A stretch of DNA of 64,000 nucleotides, taken from assembly GCF_034190915.1 (NCBI RefSeq), contig NW_026947484.1, positions 137,118,982 through 137,182,981 on the forward strand, in the 5' to 3' direction. Positions within the stretch are counted from its first letter, which is position 1. Each line of letters begins with the position of its first letter. Position numbers and translations under genes: made by a program. This document shows, piece after piece, positions 10,493 to 22,030 of this stretch. This stretch comes from Cavia porcellus. Taxonomy: Eukaryota > Chordata > Mammalia > Rodentia > Caviidae. Below the pieces are notes generated by a model that saw only the letters and a list, made by a program, of their open reading frames with translations, did no database searches and was not told the DNA's origin.

Positions 10493-11992
10493 GCACCATT
10501 ATCTTAATAATAATAAACCGTGGACATATCTAACTCAAATATCCTCAACTCTAAGTTGGACAAATAAATGATAAAAATCAGAATTCTAATCCAGTCTACA
10601 AAGGAATGAAACAGCAACAAACATCAACATGGATAAATCATAAGAACAAACTAAGAAAGTGGTTTTTAAAGATACCTAGATGTTAAAATTATTAAGACAA
10701 GCACCAGATTAACAAAGTTACCCCCTTCGGTACCTCTAGGGATTGGCTGTGGTTAGATGTGATTAGAAGGCATGCTGAGTATTAAAAAGCCCATCCATGT
10801 TCTAGTCTGGTAGTAATTGATTGCACAGATGTTTGTTCTATAGTTACTCTTTGAAGTAGATATATCTATCTTTGGACCACACTCTGGGAACACTGCCCTA
10901 GAACCTCCGAATGAATCCATCAAAAGTTAAAAATTCTATACCAGTACTCTCCCCAAGTCTGGGTCACTCATTTCTGGAAAGTGAACGGGACATAAATAGT
11001 CAAAGTTGCTCCTAGAGCTCAGGGTAATAGCAAGCTGACCTGGCCCTCCCACCACCCTCAGAGCCTTCTGTGAGCAGCTGCAGGGCACATCAGCCCCTCC
11101 ACAAAGACAAGTCATAATGCATATGTGTGGTCTAAATCCACATGTGCTTACCAAAGAAAAGTATGTTTGCTACCAGAAATACAATTAATAGAAATGCAGC
11201 TTTTCCCACAAAAAAATAAAACACGTTTTTCATCATTAGGTTTATGGTTTAGTTCCTGAAAGCCATTCTCTCAAGCTTATCATTCTAGAAAAGAGTTATT
11301 GTCCCATATTGGTATAAGCAATGGTTCCTTCTTGGTGTTTTTCTTTTTTCCAGAACAATAAAGCCTCCATGTTAAGCCAAAGCAGAAAACTTCAAAACCT
11401 TCAGCTGAAACTGGATTATGTTGTTACTTCCACACAGAAGTCTGTTCACTGCTTTCTTCTGCTCCTCCTCCCCTCTGCACCTTTAAATCCACAATAACTT
11501 CTCTTTGCCACAGACGCATTTCCACTCGAATATATTTGCCCTGTTAAAGTTTGTTCTTACTGAAATATTTCTCCCAGGGAGCTTTCAGCGAGTGGTTCTG
11601 TTTCTGTCCCTTGGGGTGAGCATAAATCCGATCTCTCTTCACCATGACAGCCTTTCACACAGATTAAGGCAGTTGCCACATCTTTTCTGAGTTTTCTGTC
11701 TTAGTCCTTCAGCCATCAGCCACGTGGTGGTTTCGAATCCCTTCTCCAACTTGGTGAATGTATCTCAGGCTCCCAACAGGAAAAGGAAGTCCAGACCTGA
11801 AAACAAGAAGAAAAACTATTTTTACTCTATCTGTCTCAGATTAGTTGTCTGAAGCCCTAACAAAAACTGAACTCGTGCAAGATAGATTGTACAACAGAAA
11901 AATAAAAAAAGTTTAATAACATGTGTAATACAAGTTTACACGGGATTACTCAATGATGAGTAGCTCAGAAGAGTGGTTAGAGATTGGTGTTA
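10493..11992. other. Unassigned 1.5 kb
   Basis: No gene. 'gaccacactctgggaacact' at about 10876 resembles another hAT-type terminus. The rest is unrecognised; short frames at 10936-11154 and 11505-11690 carry no known motif. Confidence 0.35.
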
Positions 11993-12214
11993 TAGAGCAC
12001 TTGACTTAGTTTTCCTCTGTTGTAACGAAATGCCCAAGATTGGGTAATGTTACAAAGAAAAGAGGTTTTTTGGCCTTCAGTTTTGGAAGGTTGAAGTCCA
12101 GAATTTATTAGATCCCTTGACCCTGCCCTTGGTGAGGACCTAACGGCGGATGATATCATGGTGAGCATGGTTGTGAGAGTGGTCAAGTGAAGCTGGAGAG
12201 AAAGAAAGGACCAG
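11993..12214 (-). mobile_element. MaLR LTR fragment, antisense
   Basis: 'tgttgtaacgaaatgcccaa', 'gattgggtaatgttacaaag' and 'ttggtgaggacctaacggcg' follow a MaLR LTR in complement. Truncated on the right where L1 3'-UTR sequence begins. Confidence 0.65.
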
Positions 12215-12234
12215 CAGCTTTTACTTTATTTTAT

Positions 12235-12572
12235 CCTGTTAGCTGATAGGCAGGAGTTAAACATATTTGTAGATACAATGTGATAATGTAGTGCTGTATC
12301 AAATCAGGATAATTAGCACTTCCATTTCCTTATCATTTTTTACAGTTAAATAAAAGTGTCTACTTTTTGGCCTTCAAAGAACAGACTCTTTTCTTCTTTT
12401 TCTGAGATAATCATGTTTAACTTAGAAAATAGGCACACAATTCATCTTCAAAGCGTTTCACTGTAACAGCAAACTTAGTTTTATAGAATTTAAACATTAA
12501 AGGGTTTTTTAAATTCTATTTTGCTGCCATTATAAGATAAAATGGAATCTAGAGTAAGTCAAGGAAATCAAT
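12235..12572 (-). mobile_element. L1 3' UTR, antisense (left part of a split copy)
   Basis: 'atcaaatcaggataattagc' and 'acttccatttccttatcatt' match the antisense 3' region of L1M elements. It continues beyond the LSM5 retrocopy. Confidence 0.65.
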
Positions 12573-12838
12573 TCATACTTTAGGTCCTTCTCCTATTGGA
12601 ACTGCTGTTGTAATACAATGTTATTTCCATTTATCAAAATCTGGTCTACTTCTTCCTTCTGGTAGGATTTCCACCTTGGTGACATCTTCCAGCACCAGAC
12701 TGACGAAGGCATCAAACCCTAGAGTAATACACACAATTTTCTTCTTACTACTCATCACGATATGAGTTCTTGATTCTATACACCGGTCCGCAACTTCTAG
12801 CAACCACAGCTGTAGCTGGTAGCTGTGGTAGCTGCCAC
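12573..12838 (-). pseudogene. LSM5: LSM5 processed pseudogene
   Basis: Minus-strand translation follows the U6 snRNA-associated Sm-like protein LSm5 from end to end without introns. In the parent gene this protein is part of the LSm1-7 and LSm2-8 rings in mRNA decay and U6 binding. Recognisable blocks are QLWLLEVADRC, ESRTHIVM, the Sm1 core TLGFDAFVSLVLEDVT and a C-terminal VPIGEGPKV followed by a stop at 12573-12575. The start codon is GTG instead of ATG (12836-12838). A frameshift near 12600-12640 separates the Sm2 region (NGNNIV) from the C-terminus. No poly-A tail remains obvious. It is flanked on both sides by antisense L1 3'-UTR sequence, so it landed inside an existing L1. Not expected to make a functional protein. 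Confidence 0.85.
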
Positions 12839-12874
12839 GTCTATGCTGGAAACGGCCTCCTTGTTATTATTTCT

Positions 12875-13577
12875 CTGTGTTTGGAACATCGAACTCTACA
12901 TCTCTTGTTCTTTGTAAGTCACATGAGTAAGTTGTTGTGAACTATATTTACCCTACAGTGTTGTAGAACACTAGAACTTATTCTTTTTGTCTAGCAATTT
13001 TTTCCTAGCTTCTAATGGTCACTATTCTAGTTTCTTCTTTGACATCTACTTTTTATGTTTCCAATATGACAGAGAGTATGTAGTATTTGCTTTTCTGTGT
13101 CTGTCTTATTTCATTTAACATAATGCCTTCCAGCTCCACTTTTCCATAAGTGACAGGCTTTGAGTTTTTGTGGCAGAATAATATTCCATTGTGTGTATCA
13201 CTACATTTTGTTTATCATTTTATTGGCCCATAGGCACCTTAATTGAGCATGTATTTTAGCTCCTGTGAATAGTGTTACAATAAACATGGGAATGCTGGAA
13301 CTTCTTTAATATACTGATTACAATTCCTTTGGAGTCATATCCAGAAGTGGAAAAGTTGGACCATGCAGTAGATCTATTTAAAGGAATCTCTGTATCCTTC
13401 ATAATAGCTGTACTGATTTACATTTTCATCAACAGTATATGAATTTTCCTTTCTCCACATTCTTGTTAGCATTTATGTTTGGCTTTTTGATTACAACCAT
13501 TCTAAGTAGGGTGAAATATGTCCTTGTGATTCTGATTGTATTTTCCTGTAACTAGTGATATGGAGCTTCTTTTTTTT
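12875..13577 (-). mobile_element. L1 3' UTR, antisense (middle part)
   Basis: 'ttgtagaacactagaactta', 'ttccattgtgtgtatcacta', 'caataaacatgggaatgctg', 'ttacattttcatcaacagta' and 'tctccacattcttgttagca' follow the antisense L1 3' region in order. It breaks at about 13577, where half-LINE copy C is inserted, and resumes at 15483. Confidence 0.8.
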
Positions 13578-15482
13578 AGATTTATACTTTAACTTTATTT
13601 TTAAATTTTTTTATTTTAAAGAGAATAAAACAAAAGAGAACAGAACAAAGCAAATCAGAACACAACAATGCAAGCAACACAGCACTTCACAACCAGACAA
13701 TCAGACATGAACAGTAGCAACCATAATGTCTCTTTTCTTCTAAGGGATTTGAGCATACCTTCACACACATTAATATCAAACATAACAAAATATTATAAAA
13801 CCATTCAAGAAAATGAAAAGATTGCAAGACTTCAAAACCAAATAACAGAAAATGAACAATGGTTATTATAATATCTCATTTTCCTCAAAAAAAGTTGTCC
13901 ATACCATCACACATAATAAAATCAAATAAACCACAACAGGATAGAACCAATCAAAACAGAAGAACAAAAGCATGTTATGACTTCAAAACAAGATGATAGC
14001 AAATCAGCAATGGCTACCATAATGTCGTTTTCTTCAAAATAGCTATTTGTATCATCGCACGTAATAAAATCAAACAAAACAGAAAAAAACTATTTTGCTT
14101 TTGGGTCCCATTAACTCCTTCTGTCTCTTATGCTAGGGTTCACGAGTATGAATTCGAACTGTTTTCGGCCATGAACATGATCTCCAGTTGTATCCATTCA
14201 CCTACAGGAGCCTTGAGGTTACTCTACTTTACAGCTGGGTAGCTTTCCACTGCATGAAAGTATCATATCTTTCTTATGCATTCTGTGGTTGATGGACAAG
14301 TTACTCTTGCTTTTTTTTTTTTGTCTCCTTTTACATGAAACAATAGTTTTCTCCTTTGATTTTCAGTCTATGAATTTACTTTCCAGTTAAATGTTTCTTG
14401 TATACAGTGTATCTACAGATCTTGTTTCTTGATCCACTCTCCCTGTTTCTTTTTATTTTTGAATTGAGGCCATCTACATTAATGGTTACAACCAGCATAC
14501 ATTGATTTGTCTCTGCCCTGCTACCCTCCTGCGGTTGGCCCTCCACTTTCCCCCTTTATTCCACTGCCTGTCTTGTTTGGTGATCCTCTATTGCTGCTGT
14601 TCCTGGAACCATGGTCATATTTATCTCTCTAGAATATCCTTTAGCACTCTCTGTAGGGTTGGTTTATTAGTCATGAATTCCTTCGGTTGTTCTTTATCAT
14701 GGAAGTATCTTGCTTTTCCATCAGTTAAGAAAGACAGTTTTTCAGGGTACATCAATCTGGGTTGGTGGTTGTTTTCTTTCAGGACTTGAAACACTTCACT
14801 CCAAACTCTTCTGGACTTAATAGAGTTTGTGTTGACCTATGCAGCTACACTGTAGCTTCCTTTTTCTTCCATGACTGTATCTCCTAGCCTTATTCTATGT
14901 GGGCTAGAGGTCTGAGTTTGCCTTTTGCTCCTTGGTCTTGAGGTTCTCCTGAGTTCTTCCCAACCAGCTGGTTGTGGGGCCCCAGGCACTTTCCCACATT
15001 GGCTACCCCTAGGCAGTATAGGGGGATGGGACAGGCACCTGGCTTCCTCTAATTCCAGATTTACAGGGAGACAGCAGGACATGGAGCAGGCTTCTCCAGA
15101 CCTATGCAGCTACACTGTGGCTTCACTGATGACCAGGGGTGCGTGGAATGTGGGGCTGCTTCTCAGCCTCTGTATTTACACTGGGACTCCCACAATGAAA
15201 GCAGACACACAGGAGTGTATTTGTCTGATTCTGCTAGTGAGTGATGGCTGCCTGCGGAGCCAAGGGCCTCCAATGGTGGCCTACGGATGCACAGAGCTTA
15301 CCCTCTGTGTGTCCCTGCTCCTGCTGGCTGACTGCAAGAAGGAGCCTTCTGGTGGCAGCTCCCTCAGGGTAAAGGTGGATCCATTGGTTCTCTCTGCCCA
15401 TGCTGGCTGCCTGCAGGATGTGGCATTCCCGTGGTAGCAGCAGCAGCTCTCCTGGTTCTCTCGGCCTGCACTGGGCACCTGG
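13578..15482 (-). mobile_element. Half-LINE (L1/HAL1-type) element, copy C
   Basis: A 1.9 kb minus-strand insertion into an antisense L1. In its own 5'-to-3' sense it has a GC-richer 5' region (15482 to about 14830) and the C-terminal part of ORF1 (about 14825-14620; its antisense frame parallels that of copy B, e.g. SGYINLGWWLFSFR). A short piece of ORF2 endonuclease start follows (about 14600-14390), then unassigned sequence, then AT-rich repeats of the HAL1/V 3' type (14090-13600). The RT domain is absent. Imperfect flanking repeats ggagcttctttt (13562) and ggagctttcttta (15483) look like the target-site duplication, and the host L1 reads on correctly across them. ORF1 N-terminus is missing. 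Confidence 0.6.
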
Positions 15483-15790
15483 GGAGCTTTCTTTATTCAC
15501 ATTTTTGTGCGCTATTTGTATATCTGCCTTTGAGAACTGTCTGTTCAGATTATATTTGCATTTTTAAAGGGATTGTTTTTTACTATTGAGATTGTTTTTT
15601 AGTTTCTTACATATTCTGGTTATTAATTGCTGTCCAATGAATAGTTTGTGAATGCTTTTCCTTGCTATATGGTTGTCTCTACATTCTGTCTCTTCATTGT
15701 GTTGATTGTTTCCTTTACTGTGCTGAAGCTTCTTTTATTTTTTGCCACCATCCCCAATCTAGGCTCATCAGCTAACGCTGTAAAACCAAT
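15483..15790 (-). mobile_element. L1 3' region, antisense (right part)
   Basis: 'tgagaactgtctgttcagat', 'tacatattctggttattaat' and 'ctttactgtgctgaagcttc' continue the antisense L1 broken at 13577, with no gap expected from the L1 layout. Confidence 0.75.
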
Positions 15791-15791
15791 A

Positions 15792-15795
<4 letters not shown>

Positions 15796-15841
<46 letters not shown>

Positions 15842-15861
15842 ATAGATAGATAGATAGATAT
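15796..15861. repeat. (AT)n followed by (ATAG)n microsatellite
   Basis: About 43 bp of uninterrupted AT alternation, then four to five gata/atag units. Probably polymorphic. Confidence 0.95.
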
Positions 15862-15989
15862 AAACTGCGGTACTGAATTCTAGAATGCAATAACTTACTC
15901 TTCTTGTCTAGCAGTTTCCTTCCAGCCTCTAATAGGCACCATTCTACATAGACTTTTTTTGATGCAAAATCTTTCTAAGTCATTGAGCT

Positions 15990-16078
15990 GCCTTAAGCTG
16001 AACTCAATGTGGAAACTTCCTGCTTCAGCCTCGCAACATATTGGGATTGCAGGCGTGTGTCACAACGTCCAGTCCAAT
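15990..16078 (-). mobile_element. B1/7SL-derived SINE fragment, antisense
   Basis: Plus strand 'cttcctgcttcagcctcgca' and 'gggattgcaggcgtgtgtca' are the complement of the B1 5' half. Confidence 0.6.
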
Positions 16079-19000
16079 ACAGGTTCTTTTTATTTGGTTA
16101 ATACACGTTTGTACTACATAGTGTTTACATTCGTTTTAGGGAGTAGGTGCAGTTACTTTTATGTTCATACTTTTCCCCCCTCCTCCTACTTTCCCTCTGT
16201 CTCTGGAAACCCTTCCCATTTGCAAAACATTTATCTTACTGTCCCCTATTGTATATCTTTCATTTTGTTTTATAAAAATTATTTATATTTTGAGAGCCTC
16301 CTATAAGAGAAGTTATGTGATATTTAAGCTTGTGTGTATAAGGTATTTCATTTAACATTATGGTCTCAAGGTGTATCCATTTGCCTATAAATGCCTCCCA
16401 ATTCTTCTTTTTTTGGGTGGGGAAAGTGGAACTCCATTGTGGATAAATACAATACTTTCTTTACTAATTATCTGTTGATAGACATGTAGGCGGCTCCCAA
16501 GTTTTAGCTATCATGCATTATGCTGCTATAAACATGCATATATATGTATCATTGTAATAGGATGTCTTTAACTCTTTAGGAAAGATATCTAGAAGGGGAA
16601 TAGATCAGTTAGCTGAATGTGCCTTCAGGTGTTTCTGCATTCTCTGTTATTTTCCAGTGATCCATACCTGTTCTTGTGCCAATACCATGCTGTTTTTATC
16701 ACTGTAGCTTTGCAATATAACTTCAAATCCAGGATTGTGTTGCCTCCTGTTTTTTCAGCCAGGATTTGATTTTGGAATTCCGGGTCTCTTTCATATGAAT
16801 TTTAAGACTGTTTTCCTTACTTTTATGAGGAAAGCTGTTGTTATTTTGATTGAGAGTATTTTAAATCTATGTATCAGCTTTGGAAATATGGTCATTTTGA
16901 TGATATCAGTTCTGCCTGCCTAGAAATAGAGAATGTCTTTCCATTTTCTGATATTTTGTTTGATCTCCTTGTTCAGAGTACTATAGTACTTACTATAGAG
17001 GCCTTTCACATCCCTGGTTAGGTTAGCTCCTAAATATTTAATTTTCTTGATGCTACTGTGAACAGCACTGTTTTTTCTAATTTATTTCTCAGTGAATTCA
17101 TTATTGATGTACAGAAATATCATTGATTACTTTTGTGTTACAGTAACTTTATATCATGCTACATTCCTGAGTTTGCTTATTAATTCTAGTCATCTATTGG
17201 TGATATTCTGGGAGTCTTCTAAGTAAAGAACCATGTCATTGAAAATTATAATAGTGTGACTTTTTCCTTTCCTATACATAACCTTCTATTTCTTTCTCTT
17301 GCCTGATCTCCCCAGTTAATTTTTGAGAATTGTTTAAGAAAAAGTGGTGATAGTGGGCAACCTTGTTTTGTTCCTGATTCTGGAGGGAAGGATTTGAGTT
17401 TTCCCCTATTTAATATGATGTTGATAGCAGGTTTTTCATGAATGGCTTTTATCAGATTGACTTCAGGCCCTCATATCTATTTTATTCAAGGTTTTATTTT
17501 TATCATGAATGTATGTTAGATTTCCTCAAAAGCTTTTCTGTACCTGTTGAGATGATTTCTGTGATTTTTCCCTTGCTTCTGTTTGTGTGATGTGTTACAC
17601 TTATTGATTTATATATGTTGAACCATCCTTTCATCCCTGAGATGAAGTCTACTTGGTTATGAAATATGACTCCTTTGATGATTTACTACATTCTGTTTGA
17701 CAATCTCTTACTGAGAAATTTGTTATCTATGTTTGTTAATGAGATTGGCCAGTAGTTGTCTTTTGCGGTTGGATCCTTGTTTGGTTTTGGAATCACAGTA
17801 ATACAGGCTTCTGGAATAACTTTTGCAGTGTGCTTTCCATTTTGATTTTATGAAAGTGTTTTAGGAGTATGCACATTAGATTTTTCCAGGAAGTTCTTAT
17901 AGAATTGGGCAGTGAATCCATCAGGACCTGGGCTTTTCTTGAAGAATTTTGAACTACTGCTTAGATTTCATTGCCTATTATTGGATTATTCAGGGTTTTT
18001 ACAACTTCTGGGTTCAGTTTTGGTAATTCATACATATGTAGGAATTCATCTATTTCTTTTAATTCTCCAATTTTTTGACATATAGTTTTGCAAAGTAGTT
18101 AGCTAATAATTGTCTGGATTTTGGCATTATCTCTTCTGGTTTCATCTTCTTCATTTTTGACTGTGTTGTTTGGGACTTATTTTTGGTATAATTGGCTATT
18201 TTGTTTTATTCTTTTAAAACCCTTTGATTCATTGATTCTTTGTGGTTTTTTAATTTATGCGTTACTCTCCAATTTTATTGATTTCTGTTCTTATCTTTAT
18301 AATTTCCTTTCTTGTACTATCTGTAGATTTGGATTGATCTTTCTTTCCTAAGACCTTCAAGTACATTGTTAGGTTGTTTACTTGGCCATGCCCTGTTTTT
18401 CTGATGTGGGAATTCATAGCTATAAAGTTTCTTACGACAGCTTTCATTGTGTCCCATAATTTCTGATATGTTGTACGGTTAATATTATTTAATTCTAAGA
18501 ACTGTCTTATTTATTCTTTGATTTCTTCTGTGATCTATTGATTATTCAAGAGGGTGTTGCTTTATTTCCATGTGTTTGCATAACTTCTGTGGTTTCTTTT
18601 GCCACTGATTTCTAATTTTATTGCACTATAATCTAAAATGTACCATGCACTAAATATACACGGTATAATTTAGATTTTTGCTTTTTCTTAAGCATGCTTT
18701 ATTTGCTAATATGTGGTCTACTTTGGCAAATGTTCTATATGCTGCTGAGAAGAAGGTGTATTCTGTTGTTCTTTGATGGATCTGTAGATATCTATTAAGT
18801 CCATTTATCCAAAGGTTTTGTTCAATTCTAATATTCCTCTGTTGATCTTTTTGTCTAGTTGATGTATTCATGATAGTACAATATTGAGGTCCTCACTGTA
18901 ATCATATTGATGTTTATCTGATCTTTTATTTCTGGTAGTGTTTATTTTATGAAGTTGGGTGTGTGGTTGTTTGGTCAATACGTGTTTACAATTGTTATAT

Positions 19001-19435
19001 CTTTCTGTTGAATTGTTCACTTAACTAATATGCAGTGACATTCTTTGCCTCTTCTAGTCAGTTTTGGCAGCAAGTCCACTTTATCTGAAAATAAGACACC
19101 TTGTTTTGGGGTTCCTTTGCATAGAATATTGTTTTCCATCTTTTGATTTTTAGGTTTGTAAATTTCCTTTTGTATGCAATGGATTTGTTGTGTACACCAT
19201 ACCTTTTGATTTTGTTTCTTGATCCATTCTGCCAATAAGTGCTTTTTGACTGGCAAATTGTGACCATTCACATTGAGTTATTACTGAAAGTTACTGACTT
19301 TTTCCTGTCATTGCATTATTTTCCTGTTGCTGATTGTCTTTCTCTTTTATTTAACTGTTCACTCTACCTGCTGTATTCATTCTAGTGGCCTTTTGGCCTT
19401 GTTAGCTTTAGTGTCTCTGTCTAAAATATCATTGA

Positions 19436-19585
19436 AGCTGGGCTTGGTGGTGCACTCCTGTAATCACAGTACTTGGGAGGCTGAGGCAGGAGGATCACTG
19501 CAAGTTCAAGACCAGCCTGAGCTACAAAGTGAGTCCAAGGCAAGCCTAAACTGCACAGTAAGACCCCGTCTCAAAAAAACAAAAT
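19436..19585 (+). mobile_element. B1-type SINE in the antisense L1
   Basis: Starts 'gctgggcttggtggtgcact', has 'ggctgaggcaggaggatcac', joins to a second block at 'aaagtgagtccaaggcaagc' and ends 'gaccccgtctcaaaaaaac'. The short repeat aaaatatc on both sides is compatible with a target-site duplication. Confidence 0.9.
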
Positions 19586-19741
19586 AAGAATAATAACAAA
19601 ATATCCCTGAAAATTTTAAAGGGTGCTGGTTTGGTGGTCATGAATTTCTTTAGGTTCGCTTCATTATGGAAATACCTTATTTCTCCATCAATTCAGAAAG
19701 AAAATGTTGCAAAATACATCAGTCTGAGTGGAAAGATTCTC

Positions 19742-19830
19742 GTTTTTTATTTTGTTTTTTGTACCAGGAATCAAACTCAGGACCTTGCCAGCAGGCGCTG
19801 CACCACTGAGCTAAATCCCCAGCCCAGAAG
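19742..19830 (-). mobile_element. ID SINE, antisense
   Basis: 'gtaccaggaatcaaactcag' to 'actgagctaaatccccagcc', the complement of an ID element with its T-rich tail on the left. Inserted in the ORF1-side part of the antisense L1. Confidence 0.9.
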
Positions 19831-20699
19831 GTTTTTCCTTTTAGGGCCTAAAACACTTGACTCCGAGCTTTCCTGGCCTTTACGGTTTGTATTGAGAAGT
19901 CTGTTGCAATTCTAATGTGTTTTCCTTTATAAGTGATTCACTGCTTTTCTCTAACAACTTTTAAGAATCTGTTCTTGTGTTGGAGTTCGGAGATTTTGAC
20001 TATGGTACATTACAGAAGAGATTCTTTCCTGATTTTGGCTATTTGGGGTTCTATGTGCCGCACTTGTGTGTGTGCTAAATTCTTTTCCCCTATTTGGAAA
20101 GTTTTATATTATTTCTCTAAATAAGTTTTTATGCATTTGTGCTTTCTTCTGACTTTTCACTATGCAAATTAATCTGAGATTAGTCTTCTTTGTGTCGTCT
20201 AACAGCAGTTGCATGCGTTTCTCATGGTCTCTTGCTGTGATAAAGCTCTCTCTCAGTAACTGGTTAGCAAAAACAATCCTGGCTTCTCATTCTCACATTG
20301 TGTCTTCACTTTGACCCCCTACTGCTGTCCATAACTTTAACAGAATTTTTAATCTCCTGAAGTTCTGTTTTGTGTCTTTTCCTGCACTTTAATTCTTTTT
20401 TATGCTGGACATTCATATTTTGTATCATTCTATTTAGTTGAGCCAGCTTCTTATTAGTACCTTCTGTAGCCTTGCCTATTGTTTTATTAGGCCCATTATC
20501 TGCTTATTTATACCTTCTCTGAACTTACTAATCACTTTATTGATTTATCTCTTCTCATATATTTTTTAAATAATCCAGGTGTATGGTTGTTCATTTCTTC
20601 CCCCCTCAATACTCCACAGATCGGCTTTTGGGAGATTTTGGAGACATTTCATTGCCTTATCTTTTCATGTTTCTATGTTTTATTTGTGTGTTTCTTTAT

Positions 20700-20797
20700 T
20701 TTTATTTATTTATTTTTTTTGTGCCAAAGATCAAACTCACTACCTCGCACTTGCCAGGCAGGTGCTAAAAACCACTGAGCTAAATCCCCAGCCCGTA
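20700..20797 (-). mobile_element. ID SINE, antisense
   Basis: 'gatcaaactcactacctcgc' to 'ctgagctaaatccccagccc', with a T-rich tail to the left. Confidence 0.9.
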
Positions 20798-21186
20798 ATT
20801 GTGTGATTTTTCTGTGTATGTGTGCTGAGGTCTGCAGGTTGATTCCAGTGGAAGTGTTTGTTGGTACAGAGACTTCTTTAGTTAGTGTTGCTTTTCAGTG
20901 TTGCACTGTAGAAATGGTAACTGTAGGTCTTTGCCTCTGTCTCCAAATCTAACCACTTCCATTTAATTGGGAGGGAAATCTGCAGTGCATTTGGCTAAAC
21001 ATTCCATTCCCCAGGAATCAGCAGCAGTACTGTTCCCACCAAAGCAATTCAGATATTGAAACACAGAGAAAACCGATTCATAGCTATAACTATGTCACTT
21101 TAGCTATAGTAGTAAAATCAGGAATAATAGCATCAAAACCAAACTGGCTACTGACGTACCTTAATATATCAACAAGAGCATCCCGC
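20798..21186. other. Unassigned spacer
   Basis: No repeat or gene recognised between the ID element and the TPT1 retrocopy. Confidence 0.4.
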
Positions 21187-22030
21187 CCCGCTCCCCCTCC
21201 TTTGAGTGCTACTCCAGCAGCACTGTGCTCACTCTGAGCTCCTTGTGCCTGCTAAGCTGGCGTGGCCACCGTCTCCCTTCAGCCACCATCACAATTATCT
21301 ATCGGGACCTCATCATCCACGTTGAGTAGATATTCTCCCACATTCACAAGATCCAGGAGCTCGTGGAAGGTGGAGGCCAAGACGGTCAGTAGAACAGAGG
21401 GTAACACTGGTGACTTGCTCATTGGTGGAAATGCTTCCCCTGAAGACCCAGAGTGTGAAGGCACACAAGCACTGTAGTCACTGGTGCTCATACTGTCATG
21501 AGCCATCACTTGCAGGAAGCCAGCTTCACAGAAGAGGCCCACAAGAAATGCCTCGAAGATTATATGAAATCAATCAAAGGCAAATTTGAACAAAGACCAA
21601 AAAGAGTAAAACTGTTTGCGACAGGGGCTGCAGAACAAATCAGGCACATCCTTGTTAATTTCAAAAACTATCAGTGCTCTACTGGTACAAGCATGAATCC
21701 AGATGGCATGGTTGTTCTCCCGGACTACCATGAGGATGGTGTGACCTCATTTATAATTCTCTTTAAGGATGATTTAGAAGTGGAAAAATGTTAATGGATT
21801 TGGTGGTTACCTTGGGTCTTTCACTTGTCATAACCGCTGCTTGTCATCCACACAACACCAGAATTTTAAACAAACGCAACTGATGTCATTTTGAATGCAT
21901 CACTTATTTTGACATGATTTATTTGAAGTGGAGGCATTGTTTTTTAGGGAAAAAACACATGTCATGTAGGTTGTCTAAAAATACAGTGCATTTAAACTCA
22001 TCTGAGAGAATGCCTCTTAGTTTAATACAT
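21187..22030 (+). pseudogene. TPT1: TPT1 (TCTP) processed pseudogene
   Basis: An intronless copy of the translationally controlled tumour protein mRNA: part of the 5' UTR (ending 'cgtctcccttcagccacc'), the coding region (21291-21794) and the 3' UTR ('gcttgtcatccacacaacac', 'atgtcatgtaggttgtctaa', 'tgcatttaaactcatctgag'). Translation follows TCTP in order: IIYRDLI, a frame-disrupted segment, [87 protein letters not shown] and a terminal EVEKC. The initiator ATG is now ACA (21291-21293), an in-frame TAG follows shortly (about 21327), and reading frames shift at least twice. It is dead. The tail end is not marked by poly-A, so the 3' limit is approximate and could extend past 22030. Confidence 0.92.

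Larger units (their letters stand above)
15876..20560 (-). mobile_element. Near-complete antisense L1, decayed
   Basis: A second L1 in the same orientation, starting again with the 3' UTR (15876-16540), then ORF2 from C-terminus to N-terminus (about 16540-19290), then ORF1 and upstream sequence (about 19600-20560). Minus-strand translations show the endonuclease: TTEYTFFSAAYRTF..KVDHILANK (18650-18871, the SxxDHI-type block) and MNGHNLPVKKHLLAEWIKKQ (19017-19271, domain start). The RT zone is recognised from antisense text at 17600-17650 (gttgaaccatcctttcatcc). Multiple stops and indels. B1 and ID SINEs are inserted at 19.4, 19.75 and 20.7 kb. The 5' boundary is uncertain. Confidence 0.8.

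Noticed and set aside
14925..15437. 170-codon plus-strand frame, with opposite frames at 15234-15500
   Set aside because: It lies antisense in the GC-rich 5' region of half-LINE copy C, has no domain, and overlaps other open frames.
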